From Albophoma yamanashiensis (lineage: Eukaryota > Ascomycota > Sordariomycetes > Hypocreales > Ophiocordycipitaceae): 64,000 bases of DNA. Below are positions 42,728 to 53,687 of this stretch, one piece after another (the first letter of the stretch is position 1; each line of letters opens with the position of its first letter). The notes beneath the pieces are model-generated. The model was not told the DNA's origin. It was given only the letters and a program-made list of their open reading frames with translations, and did not search any database. The DNA is taken from contig BCKH01000004.1 of assembly GCA_001600555.1 (NCBI GenBank), forward strand, positions 1 to 64,000, written 5' to 3'. Both the position numbers and the translations under genes were made by a program.

Positions 42728-44707
42728 ATGAGTCCAAGCTCGCATTATATTCTAACCAAGTTCGTTTGTGTTCTTTTCGGTTTTAGTAGTATAATCTCGT
42801 TTTGGCCGTCTTTAGGGCCTTTCACTGTGTTACCTACCACGAGGATGTCTTGGGAAGCATTCATCGCGCCGCGCCGATTCCTGTGTGAGGGGACATACTC
42901 CGAGCGGCTGACCTTTGCCGTCTCTTTTATCAGTGTTGTATTCCTCTGCAAGGTCTTACCGTCTCTTGCAAGACTGTACCGATGGAAAGAACCCAAAGTC
43001 CACGTGCCTGTCCTGAACCTTGGGGAAGACAAAAACTACGTTGCAGCTTCGGATCGGTATGTGCATCACTTCAAGGACATTCTCAGAGATGGTTGGGAGA
43101 AGTTTCGACATGGTGTCTATCAAGTTTGGGGCATTGATGGGTTCGTGGTTATCATATCGCCTAAGTTTGTTGAGGAGCTGAATGCCAAGGGAACGGGTGT
43201 GGTCGACGTGCATGCTGCGAGTCAGACGGTGAGCTTATATGGCAAATTGATTGTTATCGGGAGGTTATTGACCAGATCTCCGTGCAGCGCATCATCGGCG
43301 ACTATGAGTGGCTTCGGATTGCCGATCATCTGCTGTTTCACTCCGTCCAGACAGATTTAACAAGACATGTCGGTGAGTGAAAACATATTCGCGGCTTGAG
43401 ATTTCCAAACCAAATGGAAAACCCGAAGCTTACAATACGGAGGGGCACTGCTTCCTGATATGCGAGAAGAGATTGAATACGCATGCTCATTGCACTTACC
43501 TAACTGTCCAGGTCAGTAGCTCCCTGGGAAGCAAAGAACCCATCAGGCTAACTATAAAACATCCAGAATGGACTGCGGTGGCTTTGTGGCCACGTATGAT
43601 CAAGATCATGGCTTTGGCCGTCTCCCGGATGACTGTTGGTCCGGAGCTAAGTCGCGATCAAGAGTGGCTCGATACCATGGTTGGCTTTCTAGAGGACCTT
43701 TTTGCCGGAGGCTGGGCACTCAAAGCCTGGTCTCGACCTCTGCGACCTTTGGCTGCTCGTGGTCTTGTGCCTGGGATACGAAAAGTTTGGAAACGTCAAG
43801 CTAAAGCCCGAGAGATGTTGATCCCTATCATCAAGCGGCGCCGGGCGGAGGAGCTGCAAGTTCGAGCATCAGGGAAGGAGTGGGAAAGACCCAACGACCT
43901 ATTACAGTGGATGACAGATAACGCCTCGAAGCTAGGCGGACCAAAGAGCGACGGATTCGTCGCCGAACTGTGCCTAGTCTCTGGCTTCGGATCCTTGCAC
44001 GCCTCAGGGGTTACCTTGACCAATGCAGTTCTGGATCTGGCCGCAATGCCGGAGTACCAGAAAGTACTCAGAGACGAAAATTTGGATACGAGAGAAAAGC
44101 ATGAAGGAACATCGGCAAAAGAGTCGGCGATTCTTGGCAGCTTGACAAAATTGGACAGCTTTTTGAAGGAGTCGCAAAGAATAAACCCGACGACATTGAG
44201 TAAGTAATTGGGTCTCTGCTGCTTGGGCGCTGAAGTTGACCCCGACGAATAGCTGCGTTTTCAAGACAAGTTATGAAGCCGGTGACACTTTCGAATGGCG
44301 TCCACCTTCCAAAAGGAACTCACATTCTGGCCCCCTCAGCCATGGTTTCGTGGGACCCGGATGTCTACTCCTCCCCCGAGAAGTTCGACGGATTACGATT
44401 CCACAACAGCAGAATGAATGCACCTGTTGGTACAGCGAACAGAAATCAGTTCACTAGTTACTCTTCGGAACAGCTGCATTTCGGGTTCGGACGTCAGGCA
44501 TGCCCCGGTCGCTTCTTTGGAAGCGCAGTTATTAAGCTCATCATCCTTCATCTTTTGGACGAGTTTGAGCTCGATCATGTAGATAAAAAGGAACCGAGAC
44601 CAAAGAATGTCATTAAAGGGGCAATGATATCGCCGAGGGAAGATCAAGAGATTCTCTTTAGGCGCAGATGTCTCCAGGCTCTAAGTTCTGAGTCGCGACT
44701 ACTTTGA
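42728..44707 (+). CDS. Cytochrome P450 monooxygenase
   Basis: Exons 42,728-43,228, ~43,276-43,372, 43,443-43,511, 43,567-44,199 and 44,253-44,707 (the second exon's start is uncertain; 43,288 also keeps frame), giving ~580 residues. There are two hydrophobic N-terminal segments (~9-35 and ~62-80), so it is anchored in the ER. LPDMREEIEYA and WPRMIKIMALAVSRM precede an I-helix FGSLHASGVTLTNA that lacks the usual acid-Thr pair, as in some fungal families. KESQR is the ExxR motif, and the heme loop is FGFGRQACPGRF with the axial Cys. It resembles fungal secondary-metabolism P450s; I cannot name a CYP family. Confidence 0.9.
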
Positions 44708-45365
44708 TGGATGATCAGATCCCAACTCCTTCCTCTCATTAGGAAGTGAAACGCGAATTATTTAGCCTAGAATAGTCTAGAATAATAATGGTCTGCTCTT
44801 ATTTAAACCTTCGGACGACACTTCATCTAGAAATTGAGTCTACTTCGTCTATATACTCAGTTCTTCAGTTCAGAGGAAGAACATGCCACAGGAATAGAAC
44901 CAGAATCGATATTTAAGAATTCCATAGTTCCTTACATAGACTAAGTATCCCGGCCAGGAGAAAAACACTTGGTCTACCTCTACAAGCCAAAGTCGGGCTC
45001 TTCACAAAGCTCAACCGACTGAACAAATTGTGGCTTCAAGGCTCACCCGACCAAGCTGATATGTTCTCTCACAGCGCAAGTTTCACAACTTACATTAGAC
45101 CAACAGCGCAAAATATAAGCCGAGGAACGATTAGGTAATCAAAGCTTACATGCTGGATTTTGTCAAGCAAGTAAGCATAGTCAAGCGATTCTTTGTTCCA
45201 ATGAATATCCTCTGCTGTCGACGTAGTATTATAAGCATACTAACAAAGTAAGCCGACAAGTTTTTCAACTCTGGGCATTTCGCCCTCAGATGACAGTCTT
45301 AGGAAAGGCTCTATCATAGATTCTGGTCCCAGACCCTACATTCATGTTCCTTCAATCATTCCTTC
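44708..45365. other. Intergenic between P450 and aminotransferase
   Basis: No gene. AT-rich, with TAGAATAGTCTAGAATAATA around 44,768. The final 200 bp are the likely aminotransferase promoter. Confidence 0.45.
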
Positions 45366-46874
45366 ATGATGGCGGTTCCAAAAGTTGAATCTGACGAGAA
45401 GACTGGAGTCCCGGGAAAGACTCAAACGAGCATCCTACATCCGAATATTCACATAGCACCACCTCCAAGAGCAATCTCTGGACAGGGATCATATCTCACT
45501 CTTGCAGATGGACGCCGCATTTTTGAAGCATGTGCTGGCCCTGCAGTTGCTTGTATCGGCCATGGAAACCGTGAAGTCACTCTAGCAGTTGTTGAGCAGA
45601 TGGAAAACGTCTCTTACTGCTTTGCGCTCAACCAGTCGAACCAAGCGGCCGAAGAACTTGCGAAGGAGGTAATTGAGACAACGAACGGACGCCTTGCTAA
45701 GGCGACGATCATGAGTTCTGGTAACGAAATAGCCTAATTGCAACAATCTTAAAACTGACGGAATTCAGGATCGGAAGCTATTGAGGCTGCTATGAAGCTT
45801 GCAGTCAAGTACTTCGCAGAACTGGGCTCGCCAAATAAAGCAGGTTTCATAGCCCGAAGAGGGGCTTTTCATGGGACGACATTGGGCTCACTTGCGTTGA
45901 GCGGAAAGACTTCGTTTCGAAAACCGTTTGAGTCACTTTTGAAGAGCGACATGGTATCTTTCGTATCAATGCCCAACATATACCGTGGTATGCGAGATAG
46001 TGAAACACCGGAAGAGTATGTTGACAGGCTCGCGAGTGAGCTTGATGCCGAATTCGAGCGTCGTGGGCCAGACAACATCTGCGCCTTTATTGCAGAGACA
46101 GTCAGTGGTAGTGTTGGTCACCAACTTCCTTATCCGAATTGAAATACCACTAACGCCGGAAGTCAGGCGCTGGGATGCCTCTCGGCACCACCAGGATATT
46201 TTCCGGCCATCAAGGCCATATGTGAAAAACATTCGGCCTTGCTGATTCTCGACGAAGTTTTCTGCGGCATGGGCCGCACGGGTACCTACCATGCCTGGCA
46301 ACAGGAGGATGTGGTTCCCGATATACAGGCCGTCGCAAAAGGTGTCGCCGGAGGCTATGCGCCTATTTCGATGATGCTCGTTCATCAGAGAGTTGTGAAT
46401 GCTATCGACAACGGATCTGGCTTCTGGAATCATGGGCACACTTTCAGCTCGCACCCTGTGGCATGTGCGGCGGGGGTCGCCGTGCAGCGTATTATCAAGA
46501 GGGAAAGCCTTGTGGAGAATTCTCTACAGATGGGAAAACGCTTGGGAAGTGCTTTACGTGCGGCTCTTGGAGACCATCCTAACGTTGGTGATATTAGAGG
46601 CCGAGGGCTGATGTGGGCGGTTGAATTCGTCAAAGATAAGCAGTCTAAGCAGCCTTTCCCCGCTGAGAATGCCGTGTCTACTAGAATTAGCCAGAGAGGG
46701 CTTTCCGAACCCTGGAACGTCTTTTTCTATGCCGGCGTTGGGACCGCGGATGGCGTGTCTGGAGATCACATCACCCTTGCTCCAGCCTATACTGTCACTG
46801 GCAAACAGGTGGACATGATTGTGGCCAAGCTACGAGGGGTCATCGATGACGTTCTTGGTAGACAAGGCCCCTGA
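45366..46874 (+). CDS. Class III (omega-type) PLP aminotransferase
   Basis: Exons 45,366-45,720, 45,769-46,112 and 46,167-46,874 encode 468 residues. Seen: YLTLADGRRIFEACAGPAV, then after splicing MSSGSEAIEAAMKLA, ARRGAFHGTTLGSLALSG, LILDEVFCGMGRTG (the Asp that pairs with the PLP ring nitrogen) and AVAKGVAGGYAPIS, whose Lys forms the aldimine. HGHTFSSHPVACAAG and GRGLMWAVEF follow. The family includes GABA, ornithine and 2,2-dialkylglycine enzymes. No mitochondrial presequence is obvious. It could make or remove an amine for the ATP-grasp product; the substrate is not known. Confidence 0.92.
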
Positions 46875-47104
46875 TGACGGCTGGTGAAAACTGTGGCAGG
46901 AGAAGAGGGGAGACGTCTCATTGTGAAATATTCAACCTGATGTGCGAGAAGGATAGATTCTTAATTCCAGCCAGCCCTACCATGAAGTGCAAGGACCGAA
47001 TTCGACTGCAACGAGATTTTAAATCGCACGTTGTTTTGACAGATATGAATGCATTGATTCTATACGAAAATAAACGCCAACCCTCTAACGCCCGTTGTTG
47101 ACGC
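46875..47104. other. Short gap between convergent genes
   Basis: 3' ends of the aminotransferase and the bZIP-ankyrin gene meet here. Nothing else is seen. Confidence 0.5.
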
Positions 47105-47980
47105 CTAAGCCACGTGCACGTCGGCAATGGATTGGTTGACGTCCGCACCATAGTCCAGAATTAAACGTACCAGGTCCTCGTTTCCGCTTGAAATAGCTTT
47201 AAAGAGGACCGAATGCCCGCAGCCGTCTACGCTATTCACATCGGCACCGGCCTCCAGCACGAGGCGAACGATGTTCATCTGTTCACTTTCTACAGCGAGA
47301 TGTAGCGTGTCCTTACGCTGCTGAGTTTGGGCACTCAAATCGCCTCCTTTCTCCAGAAGTAGTTTGACAATTGGCTCATTGCCTTGTATTATGGCCGCAT
47401 GAAGCACGGTGCCACCGACGCCGCCCGTGAATTTTTGGGTCCTCAAGGTGGACCCGGCGGTTTCCTGATCTTCCAACCAGCATGATAATGTCGAATCTGC
47501 CTGTTTTCCAACAAATCAGCTGCGCACACTAAATTGAAAATGGCTCAAAACTCACTCTTATCTGGTTTCCCGTGTTGCTAGAGTTTTCATCGTTATCAAA
47601 ACCTGGGTAACCCGAGAGCGAGTACGCTAAACCACCTCGGGCGATGAGAGACGGCTCAATCATGCTTTCTTGGCAGAGCGCCATAGAAATCGGAGAGCAA
47701 TGAAACGAGAAAGTGTCATCTGCAGCAGGAGATAAATGTTGCCGTTCTTGTTGAGCTTTTGAGTGGTTCGTGGTGGAGGATGCCAAGCTTTCCTCCGCGC
47801 CGCTTGGGGCGGTTGTAGACGCGATCTGTCGGTTCTCGAGATCCTCAATTCTCTTTAGCAAGCCTTTCCCTGCATATCGTCAGCTAATCACGGCTTAGCT
47901 CGTGAGTCTGTTTGGATGGGCGTACTATAGGTTCGCTGGGCCTCCCTATTCTGCTGCCGTCTCCTCTCGCTAACGGCCAT
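47105..47980 (-). CDS. bZIP-ankyrin (bANK) regulator, TOXE type
   Basis: Exons 47,980-47,926, 47,869-47,556 and 47,500-47,105 give 254 residues. At the extreme N-terminus the spliced basic region reads RRRQQNREAQRTYRKGLLKR, with the fungal bZIP core NxxAQRxxR, followed by only a short IEDLENR and no real leucine zipper. The C-terminal half has three to four ankyrin repeats: GGTVLHAAIIQGNEPIVKLL, KDTLHLAVESEQMNIVRLVL and HSVLFKAISSGNEDLVRLIL. A basic region plus ankyrins without a zipper is the plan of TOXE, the regulator of the HC-toxin genes, and of its relatives in apicidin and depudecin clusters. This one is inside the gene group it may control. Confidence 0.88.
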
Positions 47981-48276
47981 CGTCAAAAGGCCAGTACACC
48001 ACTATTCTCAATACCAGCTTAGGCGAGACACAAATAATTTTGATCTGAAGAAACAAGCATAATCGCGAAGGATTCGTGAGCTACGGTAAGCCCTACTGGT
48101 AAATATAGAGCAACATTGATCAAATGGCAGGCTACACTTCTACAGGGCTAGAATGAATCAAAAATTATTACTATTCGTATACGGGTAAATCTCTAGTCGT
48201 ACACGCGCCCAATTTTAAAGGTATGTACCATCGCCAGCCCGCCCCGCCCGTTTATACCGTAGAAGTCTAGCTCGTA
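47981..48276. other. 5' flank of the bANK gene and start of repeat DNA
   Basis: The bANK promoter should lie in the first ~200 bp. GC-rich repeat DNA begins at about 48,190 (TACACGCGCCC, GCCCGCCCCGCCCG). Confidence 0.4.
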
Positions 48277-48790
48277 GAGGTACCTCGCAAACGCCCTACC
48301 GTACGCGCGCCCACATATATAACGTGACAACGCTACTAAGTTAAAGCTATCGCGATATTATAATAGAGGCCCTTCCGTCGCTCCCTACGGCGCCCGCCGC
48401 CGTACAGGGCGCCAGGCCCGCGCACCATAAGTGGGTAGGGCGGGCTGGCGGTAGTACGTATCTTTGAGGTACCTCGCAAATGCCCTACTATACGCGCGCC
48501 TATATATATAACGTGACAACGCTACTAAGTTAAAGCTATCGCGATATTATAATAGAGGCCCTTCCGTCGCTCCCTACGGCGCCCGCCGCCGCATAGGGCG
48601 CCAGGTCCGCGCACTATAAGTGGGTGGGGCGGGCTGGCGGTAGTACGTATCTTTGAGGAACCTCGTAAATGCCCTACTATACGCGCGCCCATATATATAA
48701 CGTGACAACGCTACTAAGTTAAAGCTATCGCGATATTATAATAGAGGCCCTTCCGTCGCTCCCTACGGCGCCCGCCGCTGCACAGGGCGC
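48277..48790. repeat. Tandem array of 189-bp units, ~2.7 copies
   Basis: Anchors recur exactly 189 bp apart: TTAAAGCTAT at 48,341, 48,530 and 48,719, and GAGGTACC/GAGGAACC at 48,277, 48,466 and 48,655. Each unit has ATATATAACGTGACAACGC, CGCGATATTATAATAGAGG, CTTCCGTCGCTCCCTACGGC and a GC-rich end GGGCGGGCTGGCGG. The third unit breaks off at ~48,790. Its last word GTAGTACGTATCTTTGA appears again at ~49,005. Units differ at few positions, so the array is young or homogenised. Confidence 0.9.
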
Positions 48791-48926
48791 CGCATACGAA
48801 GCCGTATACGATATCGAAGCCGCATACAAAGCCGAAGCTGTTTACGATGCCCTACGAGCTGCGATCCCGCCGTTACCGCCGTCGCCGGGCTTTACGACGT
48901 ACGAAGAGGCATACAACTTCGTATAG
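48785..48926 (+). pseudogene. Possible transposase N-terminal relic
   Basis: After the array a frame reads AYEAVYDIEAAYKAEAVYDA, then IPPLPPSPGFTTYEEAYNFV and a TAG (48,924-48,926) where a Gln would fit. A Pro-rich segment followed by an FxTxEEAxxxV helix is seen at the start of Mutator-like transposases in fungi. The rest is not recognisable. The similarity is short and the call is tentative. Confidence 0.3.
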
Positions 48927-49612
48927 AGGCTTCGTATACGGCGGCCGGCGCCGTAGGCAGAGACGGAAGGGGCTCTATCACGATATCACGATAGCTTCTA
49001 CTTATAGTACGTATCTTTGAATGGACCCGTGAGTACAAATAGACATTTGCGTGAGTACAAATAGACCTACTCATAGTAATACTCAGCCACAATGTCCGAA
49101 GTTCCTGACTCAGCGAATATTCCCTCAAAGAGTAACTTTCCCGAGAGTTAGTGGCCCCCATAGTGAATGCACGAGTAGTAAGCGTGCTTCACATGCTAAA
49201 TAAATTACGCAATGTACTCCCTATTCGGTACCAGACATAAAACCCACAACTCGATGGATACCGTTTGGCAACCGTCGGAAGTCTGCGTTTCGTAAAAGGT
49301 CAGCGCTGTGCAGCTTGATGTGTCGGTGGCGTCGGTTGCCTAGAGATTACAACCGCATTGGGGAAATGAGTACCCATATCGACCAGGCAAATTGTTATAT
49401 ATGTAACATTCATACCACCTACATGTCTTACTCCAGGAACTTTTTCCCTCCGAAGCCACCCTTGGACCGAGCCGGTGGATTTCCTTCACATTTCCTTCGC
49501 CCACACCACGATCATCGCTGTCGACCATTTCGCCACAGTCGCCCACACGTCTTCGCTGTAAGCATAGTTATTTCGTGAACTTTTATTGACAGGCCAGTTC
49601 ACGTTGCGAACT
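48927..49612. other. Repeat remains and promoter of the MFS exporter gene
   Basis: To ~49,080 the DNA still carries array words (GTACGTATCTTTGA, GAGTACAAATAGAC twice at ~49,030 and 49,055). From ~49,300 on it is the probable promoter and leader of the MFS gene. Confidence 0.45.
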
Positions 49613-51353
49613 ATGGCGGGTAACACTCTGTCAGTTAAGTCTCAGCCCGAGAAGCAGGACCCTATTGTTCCCTCCGATCCCGAAACAAGCTCTGGGACGC
49701 AAGATGGAGCTTCCTCGCCCGCACAAGACGAAGTGTATCCAGAGGGAGGTACGCAGGCATGGCTTGCCGTTACGGGCTCCTTCCTGGTCTACTTCGCGTC
49801 CTTCGGCGTCGTAAATAGCTTTGGTTTCTTCCAGTCTTTCTACCAACAAGACTATTTGAAAAACTATTCGCCGACCGCTATCTCGTTTATCGGCACGCTG
49901 CAGATCACGCTGATGTATCTCTCGGGCTCGGTTGCTGGAGCACTATTCGATCTCTACGGGCCAAAGGTAGGTGCACTTTCTTTCAATCCGGCATGTCTAT
50001 TAAATTACTAAGTTTTATATTAGTGGCTTTACCTATTCGCGGCTATTGGGGGCTCCGGGTCTATGCTTGCGACCTCGTTTACGCGGCCGAATGCAATCTG
50101 GCAACAGTTTCTGGCTCAATCTCTACTCTTCGGCCTCACTGTTGCCTACGGAGTGCAGGTTAGTACCTTTCTTAAACCGGTTTCTATTTTCCGGTGTCAT
50201 CATGCTCTGAAGCCTCAGAGCTGCGGACAGCCATCTGCCTCTCGTAGGATGCTAAATGATGTGGAGGGCCTCTGTTCACGAGTAATGTCAGTCTTTGGTT
50301 ATGCTAACCTCTTGATTCAGCCGGCTCTTACCGTTGCAGGCCAATACTTCTATCGGAAGCGTGCTCTAGCCATGGGTATCGTTGCCTCAGGTAGTAGCTT
50401 TGGAGGAGTATGCCTACCAATCATGTTTTCTAGACTTATCCCTAAGATTGGCTTTCCGTGGGCGCTTCGTGTTGGTGCCTTAATCCTACTAGTCTGCTAC
50501 GCTTCGGCCATAGCCGTCTCCTCTTCGAAAAGACCTAATAGGAAGCTAAAGTCTCTCAGAAACCTTCTAGACTATAGAGGCTTTCTCGACATTCGATATT
50601 TATGTCTTTCTACTGGAGCAGTCGTCTCAAGCCTGGGCATTTATGTCCCATTCTACTATATAGGTAAGAGCGATAGCGAAAGTCGTTTTCTTCCTTCATA
50701 TAATAGCTTATCATCTAATGGTATTAGAACCCTTCTGCGCCGCTCTCGACCCGAGCTCGAACGTTCAGTCATACTTACTACCGCTTATCAACGCATCTAG
50801 TCTTTTCGGTCGCATCCTGTATGTATATGTATATTTCTCGGGCTATGCATAGCCTCCTAAACGCGACTAAGCTAACCTTAATAGGGGTGGGCACGCAGCG
50901 GATCGTATCGGGCGGTTGAACTTTCTGTATCCTATGATCTTGCTTTGCGGCCTCTTGTGTATAGCTATGTGGCTCCCTGCGACATCTCCTAGAGTCCTCG
51001 TTGGTTTTGCGTGTCTCTATGGCTTCGCATCCGGCGTATTCATCTCGGTCATGCCTGCCGCTACTGGACAAATTATACCCACGGAGAAGCTAGGAGCGAG
51101 GCTCGGAGCGTTTGGCACCGTGACTGCCATGGCGTTTTTGACGGGTAGTCCAATCGCCGGGGCGTTGATACGAAGCGAAACTAGGGCTGGTTATTATCCA
51201 CTGATCATCTTTGCCGTAAGTGTTGCTTCTTCGAGTTCCTTAACGAGATCTTTGACTAACTGCTACTCCTAGGGCTCCTGCCTGTTCGGAGGAGGAATCC
51301 TCATCCTTATCGCCCGGCTCCTGCACGACAAAAACCTCAAGAGCAAATGGTAG
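49613..51353 (+). CDS. MFS transporter, monocarboxylate (MCT) type, cluster exporter candidate
   Basis: Six exons (49,613-49,966; 50,024-50,158; 50,321-50,663; 50,728-50,818; 50,885-51,215; 51,273-51,353) join in frame to 444 residues. A polar N-terminus ends in YPEGGTQAWLAVTGSFL, the MCT entry motif. VVNSFGFFQSFYQQDYL, YFYRKRALAMGIVASGSSFG and SSLFGRILGGHAADRIGRL (spliced) follow, and the C-terminus is LHDKNLKSKW. MCT-type carriers in fungal clusters often move the product or a precursor. Its position between regulator and SDR fits this. Start: ATG at 49,613, as the upstream codons in frame have none. Confidence 0.9.
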
Positions 51354-51904
51354 TCTGCAGTGATAACACGAACTGAAGAACTGATTTATAGTGGGCTTTT
51401 GTGCGGCAAAAGGGCCCTGTTGGCTAGTCTGTCTGGGTTGTTACTGATGAAGACAAAGCCTGGTTGATTGCATGAATGATCATAAAAGTGGCCTGTGAAG
51501 ACAGAAGGTGCTGAGAGGGCGGCAGATCGGAGAGGAGGGTAGGCAGTAAGAGAGCAAAGCACGCAGGAACAGGAGATTGTTAGGCACATAGGCTTTTGGG
51601 TTACAGTGGTCCGGATGAGCAAATTGATGTTATTTTGGCTGCAATAATGTAAGAAAAGAATCTGTCACCGGACAGCTGCTTATTCTATCCCGTCATAGAG
51701 CTGACGTGAAAATTAAAGTGCTGACCTGAGACCGTATATCCTGCAGTGGACCCTGAGCTTTGGCATCGGACAGCATATATTGCCCCTCAACTCCTAACAG
51801 GGAACTTTTGAAGACTGCATATGAGGACCACCAGTCCTAATTTTGAGGGAGTCATCCCAGCGTGCTTCGGACTCCGCACACACTGACCAGAATTCACAAG
51901 CACG
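51354..51904. other. Intergenic between MFS and SDR genes
   Basis: No gene is seen. The minus-strand frame at 51,386-51,622 has no family. The SDR promoter should be in the last 200 bp. Confidence 0.45.
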
Positions 51905-52885
51905 ATGGAAGCCACGCCACCAAGTGCCACGTACTTGATTACCGGCGCGGGCCGCGGTTAGTACCTCAAAACACTAACCTCCTTCCCAAGCAGTACAATT
52001 TCGGGCATTTGAATCTAACCTGTTACACAATAATCAGGTCTAGGCCGTGGTCTCGTCCAGGCATTGCTTCAGCGGCCTAATACCACAGTCATCGCCGCTA
52101 CCCGCTCTCAAGACCAAATTTCTGATTTGTCCAGCTTTCCCGCCCACTCAGGCAGCAGATTGATCAGCGTGGCAATCGATAGCAGAGCTCCAAGAGATGC
52201 TTCGCTTGCTATTGAGCACTTGGTCAACGATTATGGACTAGAGACGATCGATGTGGTGATCGCCAACGCGGGAGTCGGCAAAGCCCCCACATCGGCGGCT
52301 GCAGTGCCGGTGGAGGATGTTCTGGACTGCTTTGCAGTAAATACTCTTGGGCCATTGCTTCTCTTCCAAGCCACGTGGCCGCTATTAGCAAAATCCATAA
52401 CTCCCAAGTTTGTCGTGATTTCGAGCATTGCGGGAAGCCTAGGCGAGGTACCTCGATACGCCTCACCCTGTGCAGCTTATGGCTCATCCAAGGCTGCTAT
52501 GAACTTCCTGGTCCGCAGGATTGGGTGTGAGAATGACCGTCTAATCGCACTTGCTTTACATCCGGGGTAAGACAAAATTTTCTTGCGTGACCCAGCGCTA
52601 CCAACAGACATGGGCCATACCTTGATGGCTAATAATCTTGCGAGAGAAAAGTTGGATTCGCACAGACATGGGAAACGCTGCAGCAGCTAGGTTTGGGAAG
52701 AAAGAAGCCCCCGTCGAAGTCGCAGCGTCGATCACAGGCATTCTAAATGAGGTATGTGGCGCAAGCTATTTTCATAATCGATGCTTGGGTCATGTCGAAT
52801 TAATGCCTTGGAGCAGATTGATCAGGCGACCAAGCAGAGCGCGGCAGCTTTCCGAACTTTCGATCATAAAGAGCTTCCGTGGTGA
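51905..52885 (+). CDS. Short-chain dehydrogenase/reductase
   Basis: Exons 51,905-51,956, 52,038-52,566, 52,652-52,751 and 52,817-52,885 give 249 residues, the classical SDR size. The cofactor motif TGAGRGLGRGL is split by intron 1. VVIANAGVG, VVISSIAGS (Ser), AYGSSKAAMNFL (Tyr, Lys) and LHPGWIRTDMG follow. The family reduces carbonyls or oxidises alcohols with NAD(P). Intron 2 (52,567-52,651) contains an open stretch that again reads PTDMGHTLMANN, so alternative splicing or a small duplication is possible. Confidence 0.9.
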
Positions 52886-53687
52886 AGGACTACATGATCT
52901 GAAGGTTTACGAGGCCTGTCTACTTAAACTAGATGCTATATAGTGGTTATATAAGATGGGACTTCGGCGGTTAGATGATTGAATAGCCCAAGGCTCAACA
53001 GAGCTTCACCGAGTCGTCGTCAGCCTAAATTATCCATTGCGCTGTGTAGTCTCGAAAGGAATTATTGTGCACTGCATTCATGGTCCAGAAATAATACCAA
53101 GTTTTCTACAAACCCTAATGTTAGAGGAAATCTTGAGGCCCTCTACCTAGCGGCATTCCCTGATGAGAGTGTATCGTCTGGATAAGCTGTTTCATCGACT
53201 TGATCACGAAAACGAGGTTCTATCGGGTAAAATTCATAGCTAAGCTTATCCGAGATCAATCGCATTCAAGTTGAGTAGATTGCTGCAGGCTCAGGCTGTA
53301 TGCTCATGTTCAGTACACCACCGAGCTTACAAAATACATGCCGAAATAACCGTTGCATTATTCGACGCAAACATACTATGAGTGCCACTTACGTGCATAT
53401 TCCGATGATGTGTGTTCAGACTGCGTAATCGTGCTTATTTTCCACCCTGCGCGTGAACGAGATGCTTACTCGTATTTCATCGATGCGATTGACAGACCCA
53501 CAACGACCAGAACATGCTCCAGTCTTTACTCGCGTTGTGTCGAAATGAGACGTCTTATCTTGAAAATAACATCACCGCTATCATCCGTGCTCTATCTCAC
53601 CTTTTTCGAATTATTATATTTAGTATTCCAGCAGGAACAACGGCCTCCTGCATCAATCACCAAGCCTTGATCACATACCGTCGAGCA
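52886..53687. other. Intergenic upstream of the oxidoreductase
   Basis: AT-richer DNA without a supported gene. The open frame that runs from ~53,514 into the oxidoreductase is taken as leader, because no family residues are seen before the ATG at 53,688. Confidence 0.45.

Noticed and set aside
48277..48790. Possible CRISPR-like array
   Set aside because: Units are 189 bp, contiguous and without unique spacers, in a eukaryotic context. It is an ordinary tandem repeat.
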